This document shows, piece by piece, positions 32,814-42,180 of a stretch of 64,000 nt of DNA. The DNA lies in the NCBI RefSeq assembly GCF_014892575.1, contig NZ_JADBGI010000023.1:38725-102724 (forward strand). The letters are read 5' to 3'. Origin of the DNA: Nocardiopsis coralli. Its GTDB lineage: Bacteria; Actinomycetota; Actinomycetes; Streptosporangiales; Streptosporangiaceae. How positions within the stretch are numbered: the first letter of the stretch is position 1; the number at the start of each line of letters is the position of its first letter. The notes under the pieces were generated by a model. That model was not told where the DNA came from and did no database searches. It saw nothing but the letters and a program-made list of their open reading frames with translations. The translations under genes were made by a program, and so were the position numbers.

Positions 32814-33190
32814 GTGTACTCCAGTAGGCGGTGCGCAGAAGTGAGAGACCCAGGGCGGGGAACTGGATCTTCGCAAGCGCTTCGTAGGATACGTACACCC
32901 CGATACATCCGTTCTGCGGCCATTCAGCCGGCATCTGTCGACCGCCCTCGACCGAGGCCGCCGCAGCACCGAGGGTGTGCAGGGAAGACGGCTGCACGGC
33001 CCATGGCACTGGTGTCTTCGGCTGTGCATCAGTGACCGTCAGCCCCGTGGCCGGAACCGGCCACGGGCGTCCGCTACGGGTACTTCGTCCCGTACGGGCC
33101 GGGCGCGGGAAGGCCCCTGTTGTCTACGCTGTGTGGCCACGGGCTCTCCCCAGAGCTTCCCCCTGGACCCCCTGCCCCGGAAAGGCTCCC
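32814..33190. other. Divergent intergenic region of the nuclease/helicase cluster
   Basis: No gene is supported. It contains a perfect inverted repeat CCCGTGGCCGG AA CCGGCCACGGG (33044-33067), which may be a terminator or regulatory hairpin ahead of the UvrD-family gene. Confidence 0.5.
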
Positions 33191-35383
33191 GTGCCCCAGC
33201 TCGCGATCGCGAAGGATTTCCTCCAGACCTACGCGGCCCTGGACAAGAAGCTGCGCAAGGGCGTGGACGACGCCCTCGACAAGTTCGCCGACACCTTCTA
33301 CGCCGGCGGGCATCTGGAGAAACTGGAGTCGGCCTGTGACCCCCGCTGGCGCACGCTGCGCATCAACCTGAACCATCGGGGCATAGTGCTGGCTCCGGAG
33401 AACGGCGACCTGTACCTCCTGGTCACCGTTCTTCCGCACAACGAGGCGTACCGGTACATCCGCAACCGGCGCCCCTCGGTGAACCAGGTCCTGGGCGTGC
33501 TGGAGTTCCGCGACGAGTCCGCGATGCACGCGGTGAGCAACGCGCTCGCGCCGACGGTCGGAGACTCGGGCGGTGCGCTGTTCGCCGGTGTGCCGGACAA
33601 ACACTTCACCCAGCTCGGCATCGACGAGGAGACGCTGCGCATCGCCCGCCTGCTCCCGGACGAGAGCCACCTGGATTCCTACGGCCAGAGCCTCCCCAAA
33701 CCCCAGCACGACGCGCTCACCGCCCTCGCTTCGGGCATGACCCCGGACGAGGCATGGACTCAGATCAGCCGCGACCTCGTCGAGAAGGTCGAGCCGGGCA
33801 CGGTCGACCCCGACGACCTGGCGACGGCCATCCGCCGCAGCCCGGACCAGGCCGTGTTCGTGGAGGGCCCCGAGGAGCTCCGCGAGCTGTTGGACCACCC
33901 CTTCGACGTGTGGCGCACCTTCCTGCACCCGCGCCAGGTGCGCATCGCCCGCAAGAAGCAGTACTCGGGGCCGGTCATGGTGACCGGGGGTGCGGGCACG
34001 GGCAAGACCGTCACCGCACTGCACCGGATCGCGCACCTGACCGAGCGGTACGTGGACACGGGCACCGGAACCGATGGTGACAGCGACCAGCTCTCCCTGC
34101 CCCTCGAGCAGGACACCGCGCCGAAGGCCCAGACCCGGGCCCCCGAGAAGCCGATCCTGTTCACGACCTTCACCAAGACCCTCGACGCGGCACTGCAGGC
34201 GCAGGTGAACCTCCTCGTCCCGGACGAGGAGCGCCGCCGCCTCGTGGACGTGCGCAACATCGACAAGATCGCCTACCAGGTGGTGCGCAAGGCCCACGGC
34301 AAGCCCGACATGAAGTTCGCGAACGCACTGGCGCCGCGATGGGACGCCCACGCCGCCGGCCTCGACGTCTCCGGACGGTTCCTGCTCGAGGAGTGGGAAC
34401 ACGTCGTGCTGGCTCAGGACCTGCGCACCGAGCGCGAGTACATGGAGGCCGGAAGGCGCGGGCGCGGGAGGGCCAACCGCCTGGGCGAGCAGCAGAAGCG
34501 GCAGGTGTGGGCTGCGATCCTTGCGGCGACCCAGGAGATGCGTGAGCACAACCAGTGGATCTTCACCTCCCTCGCCGCCGAGGCCGCGGACCTGCTCGAA
34601 CGCACCGGCGAGCGCCTGTACCGCCACATCGTGGTGGACGAGTCGCAGGACCTCCACCCGGCCAAGTGGCGCCTGGTCCGGGCACTGGTCGACGAGGGCC
34701 CGGACGACCTGTTCATCGCCGGGGACCCGCACCAGCGCATCTACGACCACCACGTGTCGATGGCGCGGGTCGGGGTCAACGTGCGCGGGCGCAGCCACCG
34801 GTTGACGGTGAGCTACCGGAGCACGCAGGAGATCCTGAACTGGGCGGTCGGGGTGCTCGGAACGGCGCCGGTCGAGGGGTTCGACGGGGTGCGTTCGACT
34901 CTGCAGGACTACGGGTCCCCACTCCACGGCCGCCGGCCGGTGTTGCGCGGCCACGGTTCGGCCGAGGAGGAGCTCGACGAGCTCGTGCGCACGGTCGAGG
35001 GCTGGCTGCGGGACGGTGTCGAGCCGGACGCGATCGGGATCGCGGCGCGCTCCGACGCCCTGGTCCGCAAGGCCCGCTCGGCGCTGACCGAAGCCGGGAT
35101 CGAGACGTGCGCGCTCGCGGAGAACTCGGGTGTCCGGGTGGGCACCATGCACTCGATGAAGGGGCTGGAGTTCCGGTGCGTGGCGGTGGTGTCCGTCGGC
35201 GCGGAGCACCTGCCGGACCTGGCCCATGTCACGGACGCCTCAGAGGACGCGGTCGCGCACGCGCACGACCTGCAGCGCGAGCGGAACCTGCTGTTCGTGG
35301 CGTGCACGCGCGCCCGGGACAGCCTGCACGTGTCCTACTCCGGTGAACCGAGCCCGTTCCTGCCCCGGGCGAGCCACTATTGA
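33191..35383 (+). CDS. RelE-like domain fused to UvrD/Rep helicase
   Basis: A 730-residue protein. Residues 5-105 resemble a RelE/ParE-type fold (FLQTYAALDKKLRKGVDDAL, LESACDPRWRTLRIN, RGIVLAPENGDLYLLVTVL, PHNEAYRY). After a helical linker comes an SF1 helicase: Walker A GGAGTGKT (266-273), DESQD, Q-motif-like GDPHQRIYD, TVSYRSTQEI, MHSMKGLEFRCVAVV and a late ACTRARDSLHVSYSG. Helicases with this N-terminal domain occur widely in actinobacteria; the RelE part may bind or cut RNA. GTG 33191 follows GGAAAGG. The neighbours (PD-(D/E)XK-DUF2075 gene, Mrr endonuclease) suggest nucleic-acid defence or repair. Function is inferred. Confidence 0.85.
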   Translation: MPQLAIAKDFLQTYAALDKKLRKGVDDALDKFADTFYAGGHLEKLESACDPRWRTLRINLNHRGIVLAPENGDLYLLVTVLPHNEAYRYIRNRRPSVNQVLGVLEFRDESAMHAVSNALAPTVGDSGGALFAGVPDKHFTQLGIDEETLRIARLLPDESHLDSYGQSLPKPQHDALTALASGMTPDEAWTQISRDLVEKVEPGTVDPDDLATAIRRSPDQAVFVEGPEELRELLDHPFDVWRTFLHPRQVRIARKKQYSGPVMVTGGAGTGKTVTALHRIAHLTERYVDTGTGTDGDSDQLSLPLEQDTAPKAQTRAPEKPILFTTFTKTLDAALQAQVNLLVPDEERRRLVDVRNIDKIAYQVVRKAHGKPDMKFANALAPRWDAHAAGLDVSGRFLLEEWEHVVLAQDLRTEREYMEAGRRGRGRANRLGEQQKRQVWAAILAATQEMREHNQWIFTSLAAEAADLLERTGERLYRHIVVDESQDLHPAKWRLVRALVDEGPDDLFIAGDPHQRIYDHHVSMARVGVNVRGRSHRLTVSYRSTQEILNWAVGVLGTAPVEGFDGVRSTLQDYGSPLHGRRPVLRGHGSAEEELDELVRTVEGWLRDGVEPDAIGIAARSDALVRKARSALTEAGIETCALAENSGVRVGTMHSMKGLEFRCVAVVSVGAEHLPDLAHVTDASEDAVAHAHDLQRERNLLFVACTRARDSLHVSYSGEPSPFLPRASHY

Positions 35384-35406
35384 GCCGGTGTTGATCCGGT
35401 GCCCTG

Positions 35407-35442
35407 CCGAACGGGGCCGCCTGGCCCGCCGGCCCCGTTCGG
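35407..35442. terminator. Terminator after the UvrD-family gene
   Basis: A perfect 12-bp stem (CCGAACGGGGCC / GGCCCCGTTCGG) with a 12-nt loop, 24 nt past the stop. It separates the helicase from the endonuclease gene, so the latter probably has its own promoter. Confidence 0.7.
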
Positions 35443-35556
35443 GGCGCCTCCTGCGAGCAGCTCTTCCGGTCGCGCCGGGTGTTCTGTCCGAGCTGTGATG
35501 TAAAAGGACATCGACCCCGACCACCGGGCCGAATCCGAAGCCGAAGGAGGACACGG

Positions 35557-37182
35557 GTGGCCAGGAGCGTGTGGAGCCGGTTCCGCAAGGAGTGGGAGCG
35601 CAGCAGGCGCCTCGAACAGCAGTCGGCCCGCGAGTTCATGCAGGCGCAGGCCCAGGAGCAGCGGGACCAGGAGAAGGCCGAGCGGGAAGCCCGGAAGCGG
35701 GCCGCTGCCACCGAGAAGGAGAAGAAGCAGCTGCGCATCGAGCAGGGCCGGGCCGATGCCGAGGCGGCCACGGCCGAGTGCGAAGCGCGGGTCGCGGAGC
35801 TCTCCGGGCTGCTCCGCGCCGACACCCCTCCGCCGGGCGCACCGGACTTCGAGGCCCTGAAGCGGCCCTTCCGTCCCGCCCCTTTCGACCCGCAGGGCCT
35901 CGACGCCCCGGAGCCGGAACCCGAGTGGGCCGACCACGCCCCTGAGCCCCCGGGGTTCCTGGACCGGTTCCTCGGCGGACGTGGGGCTCACGAGCGCCGG
36001 TTGGCCGAGGCCGGCCGGGCGTTCGAGGTGTTGCAGGACGAGCACGCCGCGCGGGAGAAGGAGCGCCTGCGCCGCCTCGCCGAGCTCGAGCAGGAGCACC
36101 GGGAGCACCTGCACCAGGAGGAACGGGAGGCCAGCGAGCACAACGCGAGCATCGACGAACTCCGCAGCAAGTTCCACGAGGGCGACCACGACGCGGTCAT
36201 CACCTACGTCGAGACCGTGCTCGGGGGCATGCCGGTCCCCGAGGGCTTCCCTCACGCCTTTCAGCTCGTGTACCGGCGTGAGCCGCGGGAGCTCGTCGTC
36301 GACTACGAGTTCCCTACCGAGGAGGTCGTTCCGGCCACGCGCTCCTACAAGTACGTGCAGACACGCGAGGAGACCGACGCGAAGCCGCGCCCTCCGAAAG
36401 AGATCAAGGCCCTCTACGCGAGCGTGCTGGCCCAGACGGCGCTGAAGGTGCTGCGGTACGCGTTCTCCGTCAAGGCGCCCGAGGTGCTGGACCGTGTGGT
36501 CTTCAACGGTTTCGTGCAGTCGGCCGACCCTGCCACCGGTCGACCGAGCAAGCCCTACCTTCTAGCCGTGTCCTCCGACCGTGAGACGTTCGACAGCCTC
36601 GTGCTCTCCGACCTGGACCCGGTCACGTGCGTGAAGCAGCAGCTGGGGGCGCGGGTCTCACCGCACCCGGGGGACCACGAACCGGTGCGCCCCATGGTCG
36701 ACTTCGAGGCGCTCCTCGAACAGTTCCGGTTCGTGGACGGGGTGGACGCACCCACCGACCTGGACGGCCGCACCGACCTGCTGGAGCTGAGCGCGAACGA
36801 GTTCGAGCACCTGGTCCGCCAGCTGTTCGAGGGGATCGGTATGCAGTCGTGGGTGACGCAGGCGTCCAAGGACGACGGGGTGGACGCCGTGGCCACCAAC
36901 GAGGACCCGATCGTCGGCGGGCTCTGCGTGATCCAGGCCAAGAGGTACAGCCGGGCCGTCGGGGTCGCCGCGGTCCGGGAGCTGGCGGGGACCATGGAGG
37001 ACAAGCACGCCTCGAAGGGCATCATGGTCACGACCTCGTGGGTCACCAAGGGCGGCCACGACCACGCCCGCCGCCACGGGCGCATGCAGATCATCGAGTA
37101 CGACAACCTCATCCACATGCTCAAGGCACACCTCGGCATGGACGTGATCATCAGCCTCCCGAAGAAGCCCCCGCCGCGCTGA
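35557..37182 (+). CDS. Mrr-type restriction endonuclease with coiled-coil N-terminus
   Basis: A 541-residue protein. The first 90 residues and residues 145-205 are long charged coiled coils (QEQRDQEKAEREARKRAAA-type). The middle is an uncharacterised beta-rich part. The C-terminal 130 residues are an Mrr_cat PD-(D/E)XK domain: FEHLVRQLFEGIGM, DDGVDAVA (catalytic Asp), CVIQAKRYSRAVG (QAK in place of ExK) and VTTSWVTKGG. Related proteins cut methylated or foreign DNA. GTG 35557 has an excellent AAGGAGG site. It lies downstream of the RelE-UvrD helicase in the same direction. Confidence 0.85.
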   Translation: MARSVWSRFRKEWERSRRLEQQSAREFMQAQAQEQRDQEKAEREARKRAAATEKEKKQLRIEQGRADAEAATAECEARVAELSGLLRADTPPPGAPDFEALKRPFRPAPFDPQGLDAPEPEPEWADHAPEPPGFLDRFLGGRGAHERRLAEAGRAFEVLQDEHAAREKERLRRLAELEQEHREHLHQEEREASEHNASIDELRSKFHEGDHDAVITYVETVLGGMPVPEGFPHAFQLVYRREPRELVVDYEFPTEEVVPATRSYKYVQTREETDAKPRPPKEIKALYASVLAQTALKVLRYAFSVKAPEVLDRVVFNGFVQSADPATGRPSKPYLLAVSSDRETFDSLVLSDLDPVTCVKQQLGARVSPHPGDHEPVRPMVDFEALLEQFRFVDGVDAPTDLDGRTDLLELSANEFEHLVRQLFEGIGMQSWVTQASKDDGVDAVATNEDPIVGGLCVIQAKRYSRAVGVAAVRELAGTMEDKHASKGIMVTTSWVTKGGHDHARRHGRMQIIEYDNLIHMLKAHLGMDVIISLPKKPPPR

Positions 37183-37190
37183 CGAGACGG

Positions 37191-37217
37191 GGTGGCGCGG
37201 CCCGGGGCGGCGCCACC
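37191..37217. terminator. Bidirectional terminator
   Basis: GGTGGCGC (37191-37198) pairs with GCGCCACC (37210-37217) in the 46-bp gap between the convergent endonuclease and DUF2071 genes. Confidence 0.55.
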
Positions 37218-37228
37218 GGGCCCGGGCC

Positions 37229-37993
37229 TCACACCGGGAAGGGCAGGAGCTCGCAGGTCAACCCGGGCGACCACAGCACGGACGCGGGTTCCCCGGTGAG
37301 GGGCTCCACCCCCGCGGCGGTCAGGAGGTCGCCGTCGAGGTGCCGGAGCCGCGCACGGTGCAGGGGCCACGGTTGGTGGTGGATCTGCACCCACCGCGTG
37401 CGCCCCAGGTGCCGGGTGTGCAGACCCCAGCGTGCGGTGAGGAAGCGCTCCAGGGGCCCGGGTTCGGGCACCGGATCCCCGACGTCCAGGGACCACGACC
37501 CGTGGGCCGTGCCCGGGAAGCGGCGTTCCACGGCGCCCGCACGGCGGCCACCGGGGCCCGGCCCTCCCGGTCCTCCCCGCACGGACACGTCCGACCACAC
37601 GTAGGGCAACCCCGTCACGGCGCGGGCGGCCGCGACGAGGGGGGCGGAGTCGGCGTCCATGGTCAGGAACACGACACCGCGGCGCCCCCGCTCGTCGACG
37701 GAGTACAGGCGCACGTTCACCTCCCCGAACGCGCCGGTGGGCACGGCTCCCGCGACCAGGCTGCTCGGCACCCGGAAGGCGACCAGTCCCGCGTAGGTGA
37801 CTCCGTCGAGGGTGTCCGGCCGGGTGCCCGGCGGCAGCAGGGGTGCGACGGCGGCGGGGTCCACCTCCCAGTGCACGAAGGAGACGTCCAGCCACGCCTG
37901 CCGGAGCAGGGACAGCGGCGGGTACGGGGACGGTGCTTCCGGCGAACGGCCCGTGGAAGAGGGCCGACGGGGGCGGAGGGCGGAGACGGCCAT
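37229..37993 (-). CDS. DUF2071 (YqjF-like) protein
   Basis: A 254-residue protein matching the acetoacetate-decarboxylase-like DUF2071 family: LRQAWLDVSFVHWEVDPAAV, LLPPGTRPDTLDGVTYAGLV, GEVNVRLYSVDERGRRGVVF, and the late RWGLHTRHLGRTRW with HHQPWPLH. The catalytic lysine of true decarboxylases is not evident and the function is unknown. It is single-gene and common in actinomycetes. The start ATG 37993 is taken over the upstream ATG 38044 because the extra 17 residues are Arg/Pro-rich. Confidence 0.85.
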   Translation of the reverse strand: MAVSALRPRRPSSTGRSPEAPSPYPPLSLLRQAWLDVSFVHWEVDPAAVAPLLPPGTRPDTLDGVTYAGLVAFRVPSSLVAGAVPTGAFGEVNVRLYSVDERGRRGVVFLTMDADSAPLVAAARAVTGLPYVWSDVSVRGGPGGPGPGGRRAGAVERRFPGTAHGSWSLDVGDPVPEPGPLERFLTARWGLHTRHLGRTRWVQIHHQPWPLHRARLRHLDGDLLTAAGVEPLTGEPASVLWSPGLTCELLPFPV

Positions 37994-38162
37994 GCGTCGA
38001 TTCTCCCTCGGGCCCCGGGCCGGAGGACGGCCGGCCCGGGGCACGGGGGCCCGCCGCCCCCAGCCGGGAGAGGCCCGGCCGGGTCACAGCGCTGAGGGCT
38101 GGGCGCCTTCGGCGCGGCGGGGCCCGAGCCCCACCTCCTGCGTCAGGCACCCACCCCCCGCG

Positions 38163-39167
38163 TCAGACCTCCGGCGCCTCGGGCGCGACACCCACGGCGA
38201 CGGCGAGGTCCTGCCAGGACATCCCCGAGCCCTTGAAGACGTTGGGCCGGTCCTCGCGCCGCGACACCTCCCCGCGCACCAGCGGCGCCAGTCCGGTGAG
38301 GTCGTCGGGCGTCAGGGCACCCTCGTCGACGGCCATGACGACGTCGCCGCACTCGCGTAGCGCCGCGCCCCGGTCCTCGACGACGACGAAGGCGCGCCCC
38401 ATGAGGCCTGCGTCGAGCTCACGCCGGTCGGTCTCGTGGGAGCCCATCGCGACGACACACGCGCCGTCGTCCACGAGCGATCCGTCGAAGAGCGGTTCGG
38501 CCGCGGAGGTCGCGCACACCACGAGGTCGGCCCCGGCGACGTCCTCGGGTTTCCCGGGACGGGCGTCGATCCCGCGGTCGGCGAGCTCGTCGAGGGCGGC
38601 GCGCACCTTGTGCGGGTTGCGTCCGACCAGGCGCACGTCGGTGAAGTCGCGGATCCGGGACATCGCAACGGTGTGCTCGACGGCCTGCGGTCCGTTGCCG
38701 AACACCACGAGGGTGGCGGCGTCCGGAGCGGTGAGGTGGTCGGCGGCCACGGCGGAGGTGGCGGGGGTGCGCAGCGAGGTCAGGCTGACACCGTCCACCA
38801 TCAGGCGCGGGGTGAGGGTGCGCGCGTCCATGAGCACGTAGACCGCCTGGATGCGGGGCAGCCCGCGTCCCGGGTTCTCGGGCGAGACGGTGGCGACCTT
38901 GACGCCGACCCATCCGCCCAGGGTCGAGGGCATCAGGAGCAGGTGTCCGTCGCCCGCGCCGGTGTGAACGCGCGCGGGGTCGTGGGCGGGGTCGAAGCCG
39001 TCCCGCAGGGCCTTCTGCACCAGCTCGCGGGCGCGGTCGGGGCCGATGCGGCGCGCGACCTCGTCGGCGTCGACGAAGGGCAGCCCGCCGGTCGCGCCGG
39101 TCGCGCCGGTCACGGTGGTCGCGGCATCCGCGGTGCTCGCGGCGGTCGCGGTGGGGTCGGGGATCAT
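38163..39167 (-). CDS. Ornithine cyclodeaminase / mu-crystallin family protein
   Basis: A 334-residue NAD(P)-binding protein. Conserved segments are HLLLMPSTLGGWVGVKVATV, RTPATSAVAADHL, the Rossmann loop VVFGNGPQA, a late VVAMGSHETDRRELD and VFKGSGMSWQDLAVA. The family includes ornithine cyclodeaminase, alanine dehydrogenase and pyrroline-2-carboxylate or iminoacid reductases; sequence alone does not decide. There is an Ala/Thr-rich extension of about 25 residues before LPFVDADE. It overlaps the MHS transporter gene by ATGA, so the substrate is probably what that carrier imports. Confidence 0.88.
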   Translation of the reverse strand: MIPDPTATAASTADAATTVTGATGATGGLPFVDADEVARRIGPDRARELVQKALRDGFDPAHDPARVHTGAGDGHLLLMPSTLGGWVGVKVATVSPENPGRGLPRIQAVYVLMDARTLTPRLMVDGVSLTSLRTPATSAVAADHLTAPDAATLVVFGNGPQAVEHTVAMSRIRDFTDVRLVGRNPHKVRAALDELADRGIDARPGKPEDVAGADLVVCATSAAEPLFDGSLVDDGACVVAMGSHETDRRELDAGLMGRAFVVVEDRGAALRECGDVVMAVDEGALTPDDLTGLAPLVRGEVSRREDRPNVFKGSGMSWQDLAVAVGVAPEAPEV

Positions 39168-40600
39168 GCCTGCTCCTGGTTCTGGTCGCGGTCGGCACCG
39201 TGGGCGGCGCCGGCCTCGGCGTCGGCGGTGCTGTTCGCGTCGGCGGTGTGGTCGGTTCCGGGTGCCACGGACTCGATGCTCAGGCCGCGAGCCCGCAGCA
39301 TCGCGGTCTCCTTGCGCAGGACCGGCCCGGCGAGGGAGACGGCGGCGAAGGAGATCACGGCGAGCCCGACCATGTAGGCGGCGATGGGCCACCAGGCCTC
39401 GTCGAAGGTGGCGAGCATCCACGTGGCCAGCAGCGGAGCGGTACCGCCGGCGAGGGCGGCGCCGATCTGGTAGCCGAGGGTGACGCCGGTGTAGCGCACC
39501 CGGGCGGGGAAGATCTCCGAGGTCAGGGTGCCCAGGGTGGCGGTGACCGGGGGCCAGACCACACCGAGGCTGATGACCACGGCCGCGTAGACCGCCCAGT
39601 TCATCTGCAGGTTGAGCAGCAGGAAGAACGGCACCGAGAACAGGGCGATGAGTACGGTTCCGCCGAGGTAGACCTTGGGGCGGCCGATGCGGTCGGAGAG
39701 GGAGCCCATGGCCAGGATCACGAACGTGCTGACCAGCGCGCCCGCGCTGACGGCGTTGAGCACGACCGATTCGCGCATGTCGAGGATGCCGGTGGCGTAG
39801 CTGACCACGAAGGTCGCGAAGATGTAGAACGGCGCGGTCTCCACGACCTTGGCTCCGACGGCCACGAGCACCGAGCGCCAGTGGTCGCGCATCGTGTCCT
39901 TGATGGGGAGCTTGGCGATGGCGCCGCTCTCCTTGGCCTTGCGGAAGGCGGGGGTGTCGGCCAGGCCCTTGCGGATCCACAGGCCGACGAAGACGAGCAC
40001 GACGCTGGCGATGAAGGGGATGCGCCAGCCCCACGACTCGAACTGTTCGTCGGGGAGCAGGCTGACCAGGCTGAACGCGATGGTCGACATGAGCATGCCG
40101 ATGGTGATGCCGGTCTGGGGCACGGAGCCGAAGAACCCGCGCCGCTTCTTGGGTGCGTACTCGTAGGCGAGCAGGAGCGCACCGCCCCATTCGCCGCCGA
40201 TGGCCAGGCCCTGGATGATGCGGCAGGCGATGAGCAGCAGGGGCGCGAGCACGCCGACCTGGGCGTAGGTGGGCAGCAGGCCGATCGCGACCGTGGCGCC
40301 GCCCATGAGGGAGAGCGTGATGACCAGGGTCTTCTTACGGCCGATGCGGTCGCCGATGTGGGAGAAGACGATGCCGCCGAAGGGGCGGATGAAGAAGGTC
40401 AGGGACAGCGACAGGTACGACAGCAGCAACGAGATGAAGGGGTCGTCGTTGGGGAAGAACTGCTTGTCGAAGATGATCGCTGCGGCGGTGGCGTAGAGGA
40501 AGAAGTCGAACCACTCGATGGCGCTGCCGTTGAGGCTGCCGATGAGGACTCGGCGGTTGGTGGCGGGTTTGCCGACCGTGGATTGTTGTTGCGGGGACAC
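39164..40600 (-). CDS. MHS-family MFS transporter
   Basis: A 478-residue metabolite:H+ symporter with 12 helices. Family marks are GSAIEWFDFFLYATAAAIIF, RPFGGIVFSHIGDRIGRKKT (motif A), QGLAIGGEWGGALLLAYEYA and PARVRYTGVTLGYQIGAALAGG. Members carry small acids, betaines or amino-acid-like compounds such as shikimate, proline and citrate. GTG 40600 has AGGAG upstream. It is translationally coupled to the ornithine-cyclodeaminase-type gene. The 26-bp palindrome just upstream suggests control by the GntR regulator encoded 560 bp further on. The C-terminus has a hydrophilic Ala/Asp-rich tail. Confidence 0.9.
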   Translation of the reverse strand: MSPQQQSTVGKPATNRRVLIGSLNGSAIEWFDFFLYATAAAIIFDKQFFPNDDPFISLLLSYLSLSLTFFIRPFGGIVFSHIGDRIGRKKTLVITLSLMGGATVAIGLLPTYAQVGVLAPLLLIACRIIQGLAIGGEWGGALLLAYEYAPKKRRGFFGSVPQTGITIGMLMSTIAFSLVSLLPDEQFESWGWRIPFIASVVLVFVGLWIRKGLADTPAFRKAKESGAIAKLPIKDTMRDHWRSVLVAVGAKVVETAPFYIFATFVVSYATGILDMRESVVLNAVSAGALVSTFVILAMGSLSDRIGRPKVYLGGTVLIALFSVPFFLLLNLQMNWAVYAAVVISLGVVWPPVTATLGTLTSEIFPARVRYTGVTLGYQIGAALAGGTAPLLATWMLATFDEAWWPIAAYMVGLAVISFAAVSLAGPVLRKETAMLRARGLSIESVAPGTDHTADANSTADAEAGAAHGADRDQNQEQA

Positions 40601-40660
40601 GCACAACTCCTGGGGGACGGGGCCCGTGTGGGGGACGGTGTGGGCCAGGTAACGAGACCT

Positions 40661-40686
40661 GTGCAACGTACAATTGTACGTTGCAC
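40661..40686. promoter_or_regulatory. Predicted GntR (FCD) operator
   Basis: A perfect 26-bp palindrome, GTGCAACGTACAA/TTGTACGTTGCAC, 60 nt upstream of the transporter start. It contains TACAAT on both strands, so the operator overlaps a -10 box. The site fits the dyads bound by FadR-type GntR regulators, and such a gene lies next to the operon. Confidence 0.75.
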
Positions 40687-41159
40687 GGAACAAGAGTCAG
40701 GGGTCCTTTCGTGACCCGACGGAGACCCCGGACAGAGACTCACCGGAACCCCAGGTCGGCGGGGTTTCCCGGAGGTTTCGGCATACGGGGTGAGAGATGC
40801 GGGCCGTGTCCCCGCGCACGCCCCCCGGGGACACGGCCCCGCCCGACGGCTTCGGGTGACCGGACCCGCGTGCGTTCGCGTCCACCCTGCGCGTGCCACC
40901 TCGGCTCGCCGGGGCGGTACGGGCTCCGGGCGCGCGCTGGTGCGGTTCCCCGCGCGCCTGCACGCACGGGCTTCGCGGGTTTTCCCGGGCACACGCCTGC
41001 CCGCAGGGTTCTCGGGCCGACCCGCTCGCACGTCCCACGCCGGCCCACTGGACACCCCACGTGTGTCCCACCGCAGCAGGTGTTCCGGCACGTCCCGGCA
41101 CGAAGGGGGTCCTGACCGGGCGTCGAGAACCGGCCCGACGTCCGGCCCGGACCGGGGCC
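40687..41159. other. Intergenic region without a supported gene
   Basis: About 470 bp between the operator and the end of the GntR gene. No frame looks coding and no clear repeat or RNA was seen. Confidence 0.4.
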
Positions 41160-41855
41160 TCAGGCCTGCTCGGAACGGCCCGCCCACACGCCCCGGACGT
41201 GCCCGAGGTGGCGGCGCATGAGGTCCTCGGCCCCGGCCGCGTCGCCCGCCTCGACCAGGTCCAGGAGCGCGTGGTGCTCCCGCATGGTGGAGGCCAGCAG
41301 CCCTTCTTCGTGCAGACGCTTCACCGCCGACAGTCGCGACATCCCGCGCAGGCGCCGCACCTCCTCCACGAGCCGGGTGTTGCCCGCGATGCTCAGGAGA
41401 CGCAGGTGGAAGGCGGTGTCAGCGGCGATGAACCCGGTGAGGTCCCCGTCGGCGGCGGCGCGTTCGATGCCGTCGGCGAGCGCGCGCAGGTCCGCGACCT
41501 GCTCCGGCCCGGCCAGGGGAACGGCCTGCCCGACCATGGGCGCTTCGAGGAGGGTCCGCACTTCCAGGATCTCGTCCAGGGCGCGGTCGCTGAACTCCAC
41601 GACCCGGTACCCCCGGTGGCGCAGGGGCTCGACCAGCCCTTCCTGCGCGAGCTCCATCATCGCCTCGCGCACGGGGGTGGCCGAGACGCCGAGGCGTTGG
41701 GCAAGGGCCGGCGCGGAGTAGATGCTGCCTGGTTCGAGCTCGCCGACCACCAGGGCCTCGCGCAGGGCCTCGGCCACACGGGAACGCAGACTGGCGCGCC
41801 CGCTGAGCGAGCCCAGGGCCGGGCGGGGTCGCTCCTGCGGCACGTCGATGCTCAT
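41160..41855 (-). CDS. GntR-family regulator, FadR/FCD subgroup
   Basis: A 231-residue regulator. The N-terminal winged helix reads SRVAEALREALVVGELEPGS and AQRLGVSATPVREAM. The C-terminal FCD helical domain has EILEVRTLLEAP, ADTAFHLRLLSIAGN and EHHALLDLVEAGD, with Asp and His residues expected for metal. FCD regulators respond to small organic acids. It is transcribed towards the transporter/cyclodeaminase operon on the same strand and is the likely repressor of that 26-bp dyad. Start ATG 41855 follows an AGGAAC site. Confidence 0.88.
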   Translation of the reverse strand: MSIDVPQERPRPALGSLSGRASLRSRVAEALREALVVGELEPGSIYSAPALAQRLGVSATPVREAMMELAQEGLVEPLRHRGYRVVEFSDRALDEILEVRTLLEAPMVGQAVPLAGPEQVADLRALADGIERAAADGDLTGFIAADTAFHLRLLSIAGNTRLVEEVRRLRGMSRLSAVKRLHEEGLLASTMREHHALLDLVEAGDAAGAEDLMRRHLGHVRGVWAGRSEQA

Positions 41856-42180
41856 GTGGGGGTGTTCCTCCCGGCCGTGGTCCTGGGTTCCCAGGATGCC
41901 ACGCGCCCTGCGGGGGCGGGGAACCGGGAACCCGGGCGGCCCGTGCCGAGGTGCCGGTGCGCCGGCGAAGGACCCGGCATCAGCGATCCACCCCGGACGC
42001 ACGCACCCCGACCACGGGCGCGGTGCCGGACCGCAAGACCGCCCCGGCCCGCCCCGGGCACACGGAACGCCGAGATGTGGGACCCGGGCGCGACAGAGAG
42101 CCGACCACGGCCGGGGCCCGCACGCACCGTCGGTGTGCACTCGGAACACGGTCACTGTCCCGCCCCGGAGTCCGCGCGGC
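41856..42180. other. Intergenic region upstream of the GntR gene
   Basis: About 325 bp, GC-rich; presumably holds the GntR promoter. No gene, repeat or palindrome was evident. Confidence 0.35.

Noticed and set aside
40687..41159. Arg/Gly-rich open frames in the intergenic region before the GntR gene
   Set aside because: All six frames stay open because of high GC; none has domain-like sequence or a ribosome-binding site.
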